From assembly GCA_022771185.1 (NCBI GenBank), contig JALFCJ010000296.1, forward strand, positions 1 through 15,881: a DNA stretch of 15,881 nt, in the 5' to 3' direction. Numbering within the stretch: the stretch's first letter is position 1; each line of letters begins with the position of its first letter. The translations under genes and the position numbers were made by a program. The notes beneath the pieces are model-generated. The model searched no databases. It was not told the origin of the DNA and was given only the letters and a program-made list of their open reading frames with translations. Positions 1 through 7,724 of this stretch are shown one piece after another. The stretch is from Spirochaetales bacterium (GTDB taxonomy: Bacteria; Spirochaetota; Spirochaetia; Sphaerochaetales; Sphaerochaetaceae).

Positions 1-368
1 CCTTGTTCATACAGATGACTTTCGAGAAGGATTCTTTGAAGAGATGTGCCGAGGCTCTGGCCATCAATACCTCAACCGCCTTCTCTATGAGGCACAAGCT
101 GATGTGCTATCTGGAGTCCAAGACTGAGACCACAAGGCTCGGGAGCGACGTACAGCTTGACGAGAAGTTCGTGAAGACCGAACACCTCAACAGATATGCT
201 TCAATGTTCTCAGTATCCTAGAATCTAAGGGATATGAGATCGGACAGAGATAAGCTGTACAAGACTGTATTCTCCTATGCCAGGGAATATTCCGAGGTAA
301 TAAGAAACACTGAAATTGCTGGAAGAAACGTTTACATGCCGGAGGACATACTATGGAGGGCTTTTTGA
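1..368 (+). pseudogene. Degenerate IS1595/ISXO2-type transposase fragment
   Basis: One frame (codons starting at position 3) reads through a segment like the pre-catalytic helices of IS1595 transposases (AEALAINTSTAFSMRHKL). It then reaches VQLDEKFV, where D is the expected first catalytic acid, and jumps directly to KTEHLNRYASMFSV, which belongs near the C-terminus. The central catalytic core is therefore deleted in frame. A TAG at 219-221 replaces the TGG of the other copy. The same frame continues to a final TGA at 366-368 through YKTVFSYAREYSEVIRN and ends in ILWRAF. The protein starts upstream of the window. It cannot encode an active transposase. Confidence 0.75.
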
Positions 369-406
369 TCTTACCCCCTAAAGGTCACTGATTCTCGAAT
401 ATGCAA
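1..406 (+). mobile_element. IS1595-like insertion sequence remnant, right-hand part
   Basis: The element runs in from the left window edge and ends at 406. The end is defined by the second copy: 171-406 aligns without gaps to 11654-11889 (about 14 differences by eye), and similarity stops in both copies just after the shared terminal ATGCAA. The transposase reading frame inside is deleted and carries a stop, so the copy is dead. The left end lies outside the window, and no target duplication can be tested. The family call rests on the transposase fragment: a helix-turn-helix-like stretch followed by a VQLDE motif, as in ISXO2/IS1595 transposases. Confidence 0.75.
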
Positions 407-423
407 TAAAAAGATTCATTTGT

Positions 424-451
424 TTGTATGAAGTGCATTTTCATTTATAAT
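424..451 (+). promoter_or_regulatory. Candidate lysR promoter with very short leader
   Basis: A perfect TATAAT lies at 446-451, only 7 nt before the regulator's ATG at 459. A weak -35-like TTGTAT lies at 424-429, spacing 16. Initiation 6-8 nt past the -10 box would put the transcript start at or next to the ATG, giving a leaderless or near-leaderless mRNA. No Shine-Dalgarno precedes the ATG, which agrees. The -35 match is poor, so this is a prediction. Confidence 0.45.
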
Positions 452-458
452 AACTATC

Positions 459-1385
459 ATGAAGATTGAACAATTAAGGCAATTATTAGAAATACAAAAA
501 ACAGGTTCTTTTAACCAGGCTGCTGCAAATTTGTTTACTACACAGCCGAACTTATCTCTCTCAATGAGAAATCTGGAGGATGAACTAGGGTATCCTCTTT
601 TTGTACGAAGCAATAAAGGTGTTACTATGACTGCTCTAGGAGAGAGATTTGCAAAGTATGCGTATACTACTCTTTTCCAATTTGATCAACTTTCCACCTT
701 AAAAAAGAATGGCAAGAGTTCAAATGCTATTTCTCTTTCTGTTTCGTATAACCGTTCTCGTTATGTAGTTGAGATGATTGCAAAAATGTATGAAAAACAT
801 CGGCTTACAGGAGAACAAATAAGAATGGAACTCTATGATGGCGATAGAGATGACATAATTAATAGAGTATATAAAGGGGATTCAGAGATTGGGTTCATAG
901 GTCTATGGCAACATAATAAAAAAGCCACAATGACACAGATACAATCAAAAGGTCTTGAATTCCATTGTCTTGGTATTCTCCCTGTCACGGTGTCGGTTGG
1001 AAAGGCAAACCCTTTATACTCTCTTCCTGAAGGTACACTATTAAAACCAGAAATGCTAAAACCATATACTCATGTTTTTTATGAAGAGCTTGATTGTAAG
1101 TTTTATAGTGGGATTACAAAGGATTTAGGGATTCTTGATTACGCAGGGGAGGTGATAGTAAATGATAGATCTGCTCTTCATGAAATTTTAGATACAATCC
1201 CTTCTTTTGCCATAACTGGGACAAATAGAAAGGCTTACAAAACCTCAAATTATTATCCAACCACCAGATGTTTCGATATTGAAGGATCTCCAATAATGTT
1301 TGAAAGTGGTTGGATAAAAAGCAGGGACTATGTACCGTCCTCTCTAGTAAATGAATTAATAGGGCTTATAAAACAATGTCATTAA
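459..1385 (+). CDS. LysR-type transcriptional regulator
   Basis: This 308-residue protein has the usual LTTR length and layout. Residues 1-60 form the N-terminal winged helix-turn-helix, with the typical pattern KTGSFNQAAANLFTTQPNLS, then LEDELGYPLFVRSNKGVTMTALG. Residues about 90-300 form a periplasmic-binding-protein-like effector domain. The start at 459 gives the canonical LTTR N-terminus although no SD is visible. The gene is convergent with the peptide-transport operon, with 4 nt between the two stop codons, and sits 52 bp after an IS end. LTTRs usually control adjacent genes, so the operon is its likely target; that link is inferred. The effector is unknown. A dyad centred near -67 of the operon promoter is a possible binding site. 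Confidence 0.9.
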   Translation: MKIEQLRQLLEIQKTGSFNQAAANLFTTQPNLSLSMRNLEDELGYPLFVRSNKGVTMTALGERFAKYAYTTLFQFDQLSTLKKNGKSSNAISLSVSYNRSRYVVEMIAKMYEKHRLTGEQIRMELYDGDRDDIINRVYKGDSEIGFIGLWQHNKKATMTQIQSKGLEFHCLGILPVTVSVGKANPLYSLPEGTLLKPEMLKPYTHVFYEELDCKFYSGITKDLGILDYAGEVIVNDRSALHEILDTIPSFAITGTNRKAYKTSNYYPTTRCFDIEGSPIMFESGWIKSRDYVPSSLVNELIGLIKQCH

Positions 1386-1389
1386 TTTA

Positions 1390-2691
1390 TTAATCAAGAC
1401 GAATAAATCCTACATCACCTTTTATTTCTATTTTTGTGCCAAAAGGCTTGCTGAGTGTACTCAAATGTTCCAGAATGGATTTATCGTGAGAAAGACTCGG
1501 TAGGCCTCTTCTGCACCTAGGTTTTTCCATATCTAACGTTATTGGATACAGTTTTATTTCTTTTATCTTTCCCTCTTCGGCAGAAAAAGAAGCCAACACC
1601 GATTTCCAAATGTTTGGTTGTACAACAAAGCCTGAAGTTTCGTTTTTACTTCTATTATTCATGTATAAACCAACTGTCGTATTAAAGGCCATATTTGCAT
1701 TCTCATATGCATCAGAAGGTTGAAGACTTACAGTATCTGATTCAAAAAGAAAGTTTCCCATGCTATAAAAAATCGGCTTACCTTTATAAATCTCTATTCC
1801 TCTTAGTTCATGTGGACCATGACCAATTATAGCATCAGCACCAGCTTCAATGCATCTATGACAGAATTCAATACAGAATTCCGCTGGGTTTAATATATCT
1901 GTTCCAGAAAATTCATGAGAATGAATACTGACCAAAACATAATCAGCTTGGGTCTTACCCTCAATGATTGCTTTTTCTATTCTTTCAAGGTCTTTTTTGT
2001 TTGTTACTGTCGAAATATGATTATTACTATCTTCCTTGAAATATGTACCGTTAAAGTAGAAATCATCAGGGTTGTCTGGCAATGCAAAACCATTTTTTAT
2101 TGTTAATTCGTGGCTTGCATTTACGCCCGTCTTATCCGCAATTTCTCTTAATGTGTCCAAATAGTTTTTTTCTACATAAACAGTTTTTTTGTATCTTAGT
2201 GGATTAAGACCTGGACGACCTGTCATTGATAGGCTCTGATTCCCGGCATTAGAGCCTGGAGAAAAGGTTGAAGATGTTGCTATCAAAGCAACTCTAGCAT
2301 CAGATGTTTCTAAATAAGCAGGCTGAGATGCTTCAAATAGGTTTTTTCCTGTTCCTGCAAACACAAAACCGTTTTCCTTCAGATGTCTGATTGTTTCCAA
2401 AACTCCATCTTGACTATAGTCTGTAGAGTGATTGTTTGCAGTGTTTAAAAGGTTGAAACCTAATTCTTCGACATTATCCAGCATTTGGGGTTCTGCCATA
2501 GCCCATGTTCCTCCAGAAAATGCTGATGGATGGCAGTCCCCTGTGTGAATAGTTGTTTCCAGATTCACAAAGCGAATATCATGCTCCAAGATCAGGTCTC
2601 TTATTTCATTAAAGCCCTCATATTTCTTTTCAGGTAGTTTCCTTGTGACAAACATATCTCCTGCTGCAATAAAAGAGCATTTCTTCGTCAT
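1390..2691 (-). CDS. CapA-family (PGA_cap) metallophosphoesterase-fold protein
   Basis: This 433-residue protein belongs to the CapA/PgsA family with a metallophosphoesterase-type fold. Visible motifs in order are AAGDMF (GD 11-12), NLE (43-45), TANNHSTDY (84-92), SIHSHE (256-260), GHGPHE (290-295) and YSMGNFLF (309-316). The acids and histidines of these motifs are the expected metal ligands. There is no signal peptide or membrane segment, unlike capsule-type CapA proteins, so a cytosolic role is likely. An SD (GGAGG) lies 8 nt before the ATG, in the 15-nt gap after the M20 gene. It is the last gene of the operon. The family is known from poly-gamma-glutamate systems, but many members are uncharacterised; here it may act on an imported peptide or amide. 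Exact activity is unknown. Confidence 0.85.
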   Translation of the reverse strand: MTKKCSFIAAGDMFVTRKLPEKKYEGFNEIRDLILEHDIRFVNLETTIHTGDCHPSAFSGGTWAMAEPQMLDNVEELGFNLLNTANNHSTDYSQDGVLETIRHLKENGFVFAGTGKNLFEASQPAYLETSDARVALIATSSTFSPGSNAGNQSLSMTGRPGLNPLRYKKTVYVEKNYLDTLREIADKTGVNASHELTIKNGFALPDNPDDFYFNGTYFKEDSNNHISTVTNKKDLERIEKAIIEGKTQADYVLVSIHSHEFSGTDILNPAEFCIEFCHRCIEAGADAIIGHGPHELRGIEIYKGKPIFYSMGNFLFESDTVSLQPSDAYENANMAFNTTVGLYMNNRSKNETSGFVVQPNIWKSVLASFSAEEGKIKEIKLYPITLDMEKPRCRRGLPSLSHDKSILEHLSTLSKPFGTKIEIKGDVGFIRLD

Positions 2692-2706
2692 TTTGAACTC
2701 CTCCTT

Positions 2707-3849
2707 TTATACTTCAAAATGGTCAAAAATTAGTGCCCATCCCATTTTCATGCCTGGAACAAGGCTTGATATTTCTAGGAATTCTTCTCGTGTATGTAAT
2801 CCCTCTCCGATATAACAGCCTATTCCTATTGATGGGATTCCTTTAGACAGAGGAATATTGCAGTCTGTCGAGGCAAATCCAAATTCTGCATTTTCACAAA
2901 AATATTCCTTTATTACTTCTTGTGCTTTTGAATCTAAGAGAGCTTGTTTTTCGGCATTTACAGCGCTTCCGCACGGTCTATCTCCAACGAGAGTCTCTTT
3001 TATTTCTATCCCTTTTTTCCTATAGAAATCTAATGCAGAACAGAGATGTTCTTCCATGATTTCGAGGTTTTCTTTTCTGTCTGATCGTATTTCATATAGT
3101 ATTTCTGAATGCTGTGCAATTGTGTTTACAGATGTTCCACCGGATATTGTTCCGACATTGAAGGTTGTTTTTCCTCCTTCTGGTACTTTTATGTCATAGA
3201 GGGAATTAATTAGAGAAGCCATATACGCAATAGCGTTTCTATTGCCAAATTTAGCGTAGGAATGACCACCTTCTGTAAATATTTCTATTTTGTGCCTCTT
3301 TGAGCCTACAGCCCCATTTGTTACTTTACAATTGCATCCATCAAAGGAGTGGAAGTAAGTTATCCTTTCACCAAAGTCCTCAACAATTTTCCTTGATCCT
3401 TTTAAGTTTCCTAATCCTTCTTCCCCTGAATTTATTACAAGAAGCACTCCATTATCTTTTGTTTTTAATTTATGCTCATATATATATTTAGCTGCTATTA
3501 GTATTACAACTAAGTTTGCTGTATCATCTCCCACTCCGGGGCAATATAGTTTCCCGTCTTTTTCAGATATTGGGAGATCTGTAGTGTCTGGGAAAACCAC
3601 ATCACTATGCGCCATGAATACGACAATATCATTATTATTTTCACAGTTTATGGGTATGACTACATTAAGAGCAGAATCAATATAAACATCTTTTACTCCA
3701 TTTTCTCTAAGCCATTTTAAACAAAACTCTGCTCTTTTCTCTTCATGATTGGATGGGGAGGGGATTACCGCTATTGTTTTTAAAAGGTTTAAGGAATACT
3801 CCCTGTTATCCTCAATATATTTTTCTATTTCTGGTTTTAGTTTAAGCAT
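2707..3849 (-). CDS. M20-family metallopeptidase (PepT-like)
   Basis: This 380-residue cytosolic zinc peptidase matches the M20 family layout. First-metal motif: AHSDVV (H81, with D83 two residues on). Bridging Asp: GVGDDTAN (D108). Catalytic base and metal pair: NSGEEGLGN (E143, E144). Further ligands are D170 in SFDG and H352 in EGLHTREE. The dimerisation domain lies between roughly residues 180 and 290, beginning near GGHSYAKFGNRNA. All key residues are present, so it should be active. M20 enzymes cleave short peptides or amide-linked amino acid derivatives. Its place straight after the OppF-like gene (11-nt gap carrying the SD-like AAGGTG) suggests it hydrolyses what the transporter imports. 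The closest functional type (tripeptidase, dipeptidase or amidohydrolase) cannot be fixed by reading alone. Confidence 0.9.
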   Translation of the reverse strand: MLKLKPEIEKYIEDNREYSLNLLKTIAVIPSPSNHEEKRAEFCLKWLRENGVKDVYIDSALNVVIPINCENNNDIVVFMAHSDVVFPDTTDLPISEKDGKLYCPGVGDDTANLVVILIAAKYIYEHKLKTKDNGVLLVINSGEEGLGNLKGSRKIVEDFGERITYFHSFDGCNCKVTNGAVGSKRHKIEIFTEGGHSYAKFGNRNAIAYMASLINSLYDIKVPEGGKTTFNVGTISGGTSVNTIAQHSEILYEIRSDRKENLEIMEEHLCSALDFYRKKGIEIKETLVGDRPCGSAVNAEKQALLDSKAQEVIKEYFCENAEFGFASTDCNIPLSKGIPSIGIGCYIGEGLHTREEFLEISSLVPGMKMGWALIFDHFEV

Positions 3850-3860
3850 TATTTCACCTT

Positions 3861-4838
3861 TTATTCAGTCTGTTGCTTGGAAAATAAGTGGCAAGCAACC
3901 AAATGATTCTTTTCTGTCTCGATTAAAGGAATATCCTTTCCTTTACATTCTTCTGTGGCAAAATCACATCTTGAAGCGAACCTACATCCTGGTTTTGGAT
4001 TAATCGGATTACTTACTTCTCCTTTAATTAATGTAGGTCTATGTTTTTCTTCATATATTTTTGGTACTGGTATCGCGGATAGAAGTGCCTTGGTGTACGG
4101 GTGCATCGGTTTGGAGAACAAGACATCTGAACTTGCCTTTTCAACGCATTGTCCTAGATACATTACCATAATGTCGTCAGAAATATGTTTAACGACACTC
4201 ATATCATGAGTAACGAAAATATAAGTAAGCTTTCTTTGCTCTTGAAGATCCATAAGGAGATTTAGTATCTGTGCCTGAATAGAGACATCGAGAGCAGATA
4301 CTGGTTCGTCACAAACGATAAACTTTGGATTAAGTACCAGAGCTCTTGCGATACCTATTCTTTGTCTGCGCCCTCCATCTAACTCATGTGGATATGCGTC
4401 CCTGAATCTCAAGTCTAACCCAACTGTGTCCATTATATTGAGTACGGCTTCTCTTATTTCTTTCTTGTTTCTATATACTTTGTTTACAATTAAAGGATCA
4501 GCGATTAATTCTTCGACAGTTAGTCTTTGGTCTAGGCTTGAATATGGGTCTTGGAAAATCATTTGCATATTCATGCGAGCCTTTCGCAACTCTCTTTTAT
4601 TAAGAGAGGCAATGTTTTTTCCTTCAATAAAAACATCTCCAGATGTTGGCTCTGTTAATCTGAGGATTGTTTTTCCTAGAGTGCTTTTTCCACACCCCGA
4701 CTCTCCAACAATTCCTAATGTCTTTCCTTCGTCGATAGTGAAGGAGACATCTTCAACCGCATGAAGGATTCCATTCTTAGTCTTAAAGTATTTCTTTAAG
4801 TTTCTAACTTCTACCAAAGGAGTATTTTTTTCTTCCAT
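3861..4838 (-). CDS. Peptide ABC transporter ATP-binding protein, OppF/DppF type
   Basis: This 325-residue ATPase is one of two that energise the importer. Walker A is GESGCGKST (45-53), the Q-loop is QDP (96-98), the signature reads LDGGRRQR instead of the usual LSGGQ, Walker B ends in VCDEP (175-179), and the H-loop is at H211. The C-terminal oligopeptide/dipeptide extension carries four cysteines (C285, C291, C298, C316), a pattern linked to an iron-sulfur site in related transporters. The ATG at 4838 is preferred over a longer start at 4883 because AAGGAGA lies 9 nt upstream and the family N-terminus begins here. One nucleotide separates it from the OppD-like stop. The Ser-to-Asp change in the signature is odd but the rest is intact. 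Confidence 0.92.
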   Translation of the reverse strand: MEEKNTPLVEVRNLKKYFKTKNGILHAVEDVSFTIDEGKTLGIVGESGCGKSTLGKTILRLTEPTSGDVFIEGKNIASLNKRELRKARMNMQMIFQDPYSSLDQRLTVEELIADPLIVNKVYRNKKEIREAVLNIMDTVGLDLRFRDAYPHELDGGRRQRIGIARALVLNPKFIVCDEPVSALDVSIQAQILNLLMDLQEQRKLTYIFVTHDMSVVKHISDDIMVMYLGQCVEKASSDVLFSKPMHPYTKALLSAIPVPKIYEEKHRPTLIKGEVSNPINPKPGCRFASRCDFATEECKGKDIPLIETEKNHLVACHLFSKQQTE

Positions 4839-4839
4839 A

Positions 4840-5835
4840 TTATCTTTTCTCCTTTTCTGAGTCATAAAGATGGCATGCCACAATATGGGTACCGGATGTG
4901 ATGTTTGTAGGTTCGTTTTCTTTGCATATTGGCATGCAATGTGGGCATCTTGGATAGAATTTGCAACCAGTAGGCAGATTAGCAGGATCAGGCATTAACC
5001 CATCAATAGGGTGAAGACGGGATGATTTTGTCTCAAGGTTTGGTAAAGAACCGAATAACCCCTCAGTATAAGGGTGTCGCATTTCCTTGGAAAAAATATC
5101 CTTGACAGTTCCCGTTTCAATGATTTTTCCTGCATACATAATTGCAACTCTGTCACACATTTGAGCAACAATTCCAAGATCATGAGTTATCAAGATCATT
5201 GAAGTTCCAAACCTTTCCTTAAGATTCTCTATCATAGCCAGAACCTGGGCTTGTATTGTTACATCAAGGGCTGTTGTGGGCTCGTCAGCAATAATGAGAT
5301 CCGGTTCACAAACCAAAGCGATGGCAATCATTACACGCTGTTTCATCCCCCCTGATAACTGGTGAGGGTAGTCATCTTTTCTTTCTTTTTGTATTCCAAC
5401 AAGTTGTAATGTCTCATCAACCTGTTTTTCAAGTTCTTCTTTTGTTAAGTTTTCTTTGTTGTGAAACTTTAATGCTTCTGCTATTTGGTCTCCAATCCTC
5501 ATTATAGGATTAAGTGCCGACATCGGGTCTTGGAAGATGATTGAAATTCTTTCACCTCTGATTCCATGTTGCATCAACCCATCTGAGATTTTTAAAAGAT
5601 CCATATCATCAAACATAATGGATCCTGACGTTACTTTAGCGGTTCTTTCAGGAAGTAGCCTTAGAATAGAGTATGCTGTTGTACTTTTTCCTGCTCCTGT
5701 TTCCCCTACAATACCTAGTGTCTCTCCCTTTTGGAGATTAAAGTCAATGCCATTTACTGCATGAATGGTTTCATTGCGTGATGTATAAATAATAGATAAG
5801 TCTTTTACATCCAGTAGTGTTTTTTTATCTGCCAT
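4840..5835 (-). CDS. Peptide ABC transporter ATP-binding protein, OppD/DppD type
   Basis: This 331-residue partner ATPase has Walker A GETGAGKST (44-52), Q-loop FQDPMSALNP (101-110), a standard signature LSGGMKQR (160-167), Walker B IIADEPTTALD (181-191) and H-loop H218. The C-terminal oligopeptide/dipeptide-specific tail has five cysteines (C291, C297, C300, C304, C321). Related transporters hold a 4Fe-4S cluster in this tail. The start at 5835 is chosen because GAGGT lies 6 nt before it and overlaps the OppC stop; a start at 5868 would overlap OppC with no SD and a non-family extension. With the OppF-like protein it should form the heterodimeric motor on the cytoplasmic face of the permease. 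Confidence 0.93.
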   Translation of the reverse strand: MADKKTLLDVKDLSIIYTSRNETIHAVNGIDFNLQKGETLGIVGETGAGKSTTAYSILRLLPERTAKVTSGSIMFDDMDLLKISDGLMQHGIRGERISIIFQDPMSALNPIMRIGDQIAEALKFHNKENLTKEELEKQVDETLQLVGIQKERKDDYPHQLSGGMKQRVMIAIALVCEPDLIIADEPTTALDVTIQAQVLAMIENLKERFGTSMILITHDLGIVAQMCDRVAIMYAGKIIETGTVKDIFSKEMRHPYTEGLFGSLPNLETKSSRLHPIDGLMPDPANLPTGCKFYPRCPHCMPICKENEPTNITSGTHIVACHLYDSEKEKR

Positions 5836-5845
5836 GATAATACCT

Positions 5846-6709
5846 CTAATCTCTAAGTCTTGGGTCAAGTGCGTCCCTCAATCCATCACCTATTAGATTG
5901 AAGGCAAGTGCTGTCAACATGATTGCGATTCCTGGGAATAATATTGTATGTGGTGCAATTTGCATGTATTCGCGTGCTTCGCTTAATAAAACACCCCATT
6001 CTGGAGTAGGAGGCTGAACGCCTAGTCCTATGTATGACAAACTCGACACCTGCAAGGTAATTGCTGAGAGGTTAATTGTAAGATCTACAATAATAGGTCC
6101 TAATGCATTTGGCATAACATGTCGGGTAATTAATTGCCAGTCGTTGCTACCATATGCTCTTGCTGCTTCAATATCATCTTTTCCAACAAGCAGTAGCATT
6201 ATTGCTCTGGCAGATCTTGCTGCACCAGGTATTCTCGAAATCATCATTGCGATTACTAGGTTAGGCAATGATGTGCCTAATGCGGCAACTACTGCAAGGG
6301 CAAGAAGTGTTCCTGGAATAGCCTGGAAAACATCAAGTATTCTCATTAGAATACCATCAACATATTTCGTATAGAATGCGGCCAAAGCTCCTAGAATTGC
6401 TCCAAATGCTTGAGCGAATAAGGTGGCAGGGAGTGCAATTATCATTGTGAATTTTGCACCATGAATTACTCTGGTAAAAATATCCCGCCCATAACCATCT
6501 GTTCCGAACCAATGCTTTGCACTTGGCCCTTGCAGTCTTTCTGATACATTATTTTTTATTCCATATTGATAAGGGGATATTTGTTCTGCAAAAATGATTA
6601 CCAATAACAGGACGACGAGAATAGCTACGCCTATTAATGATACTTTATTCTTTGAAAATCGATATAAAACATCCTGAAAATTGGACATTCGTTTCTTTTC
6701 TTTTTTCAT
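5846..6709 (-). CDS. Peptide ABC transporter permease, OppC/DppC type
   Basis: This 287-residue inner-membrane permease has the OppC-type N-terminus: a cytoplasmic basic stretch, a first membrane helix (about 24-41), then a periplasmic loop with the family pattern HWFGTDGYGRDIFTR (66-80). Further hydrophobic helices follow. The EAA loop that docks the ATPase is at about 181-204 (EAARAYGSNDWQLITRHVMP). The family C-terminus GDGLRDALDPRLRD is intact. The ATG overlaps the OppB stop as ATGA, and GGAGG lies 6 nt upstream, so translation is probably coupled. It pairs with the OppB-like subunit to form the translocation channel. Confidence 0.94.
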   Translation of the reverse strand: MKKEKKRMSNFQDVLYRFSKNKVSLIGVAILVVLLLVIIFAEQISPYQYGIKNNVSERLQGPSAKHWFGTDGYGRDIFTRVIHGAKFTMIIALPATLFAQAFGAILGALAAFYTKYVDGILMRILDVFQAIPGTLLALAVVAALGTSLPNLVIAMMISRIPGAARSARAIMLLLVGKDDIEAARAYGSNDWQLITRHVMPNALGPIIVDLTINLSAITLQVSSLSYIGLGVQPPTPEWGVLLSEAREYMQIAPHTILFPGIAIMLTALAFNLIGDGLRDALDPRLRD

Positions 6710-7650
6710 TTTTTGCCTCCTTTTGAATATCTGGCCTTTATTCTTGGATCTATTGAGGCATGAAGCAAATCAACAAGAAGCAGAATCAAAGAGAAAATAA
6801 TCGCTAAAAAGACCGTTCCACCTGTGACTGCAGGGATATCTTTTCTTTTTACTGAGTTAATGATAAAGGATCCTAATCCATTACATCCGAAAACAGTCTC
6901 GGTAACGACTGCTCCACCAAGAAGGCTTCCTACATATACTCCTATCGTGTTGATAACCGGTAGGCATGCATTTGCAAAGGCATGTCTCCAAATTATTCTT
7001 TTTTCTGGTATGCCCTTTGCTTTCGCAGTCCTAATATAATCCTGTCGAATTGCTTCAAGCATATAAGATCTTGTGCTTCTCAGTATTCTTGCTGAGTACG
7101 GAATCCCAAGTGTCAACATAGGAAGGATATAGTGTTTCCAACTACCTATACCACTTGCAGGAAGAAGGTGCAGTTTTAGTGAGAACAAAATAGCAAGCAT
7201 CATTCCCAACCAGAATACAGGAATGGCAGCCATAATCATTGCCGTTACTCTTGCAACATAGTCCAAAGGTGAATATTGCTTTACGGCTGACAGTACTCCC
7301 AAAGAAACCCCGATGAGGCTCGCAAAAGCGATACTTGATACTGCAATATTAAGGGTAATTGGGATTCTGTCTAACAATGTAGAGAGAACAGGTCTTGAGG
7401 TAAGCCAAGAAGTTCCAAAATCGAACTTTGTGAACAGCTTTAATATATAATTACCGAATCTAACAACAAAAGGTTTACCAAGACCAAATTTTTCATTAAA
7501 TGCAGAGATATCCTCTGCAGAGGCATTATCACCAAGCATCATGATTGCAGGATCTCCAGGTGTAATCTCCATTATCGTGAAAACGACAAAGGCTACACCT
7601 ATTACTATAAAAATCATAGATAACAGACGTTTAAGAATATATTTATACAT
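6706..7650 (-). CDS. Peptide ABC transporter permease, OppB/DppB type
   Basis: This 314-residue permease has an OppB-type first helix (about 8-30: LLSMIFIVIGVAFVVFTIMEI), then PGDPAIMMLG, and later helices. The EAA loop is at about 204-230 (DYIRTAKAKGIPEKRIIWRH onward). The family motif ETVFGCNGLG (251-260) and the C-terminus DPRIKARYSKG are also present. The start at 7650 gives the family N-terminus MYKYILKRLL. A GGAGG lies 11 nt upstream, slightly long; the longer start at 7668 has no SD and adds an unusual MEACQS. The 74-nt gap to oppA, the largest in the operon, holds a strong hairpin, so oppB and the genes after it may be made at a lower level than the binding protein. Confidence 0.93.
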   Translation of the reverse strand: MYKYILKRLLSMIFIVIGVAFVVFTIMEITPGDPAIMMLGDNASAEDISAFNEKFGLGKPFVVRFGNYILKLFTKFDFGTSWLTSRPVLSTLLDRIPITLNIAVSSIAFASLIGVSLGVLSAVKQYSPLDYVARVTAMIMAAIPVFWLGMMLAILFSLKLHLLPASGIGSWKHYILPMLTLGIPYSARILRSTRSYMLEAIRQDYIRTAKAKGIPEKRIIWRHAFANACLPVINTIGVYVGSLLGGAVVTETVFGCNGLGSFIINSVKRKDIPAVTGGTVFLAIIFSLILLLVDLLHASIDPRIKARYSKGGKK

Positions 7651-7679
7651 TGATTGGCATGCCTCCAATTTGAAAATAC

Positions 7680-7709
7680 TATGCCGACCGAAATGTATCG
7701 GTCGACATA
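7680..7709 (-). promoter_or_regulatory. Intercistronic hairpin between oppA and oppB
   Basis: The arms 7709-7698 (TATGTCGACCGA in minus orientation) and 7691-7680 (TCGGTCGGCATA) form a 12-bp stem with a 6-nt loop. In the minus-strand RNA every position pairs, one of them as a U-G wobble. In the plus-strand RNA that position would be an A-C mismatch, so the element fits the operon transcript. It lies 15 nt after the oppA stop. The run after the stem (AGTATTTTC) is not a full terminator tract. Partial termination or protection of the upstream mRNA from 3' decay is the likely role, as seen for other binding-protein operons. Confidence 0.7.
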
Positions 7710-7724
7710 TTTATAGAGATATAA

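Noticed and set aside
4839..4883. Longer OppF-like start at 4883
   Set aside because: The extra 15 residues overlap the OppD-like gene and lack an SD; AAGGAGA lies 9 nt before the ATG at 4838.
5836..5868. Longer OppD-like start at 5868
   Set aside because: It overlaps the OppC end without an SD; the start at 5835 has GAGGT 6 nt upstream and the expected family N-terminus.
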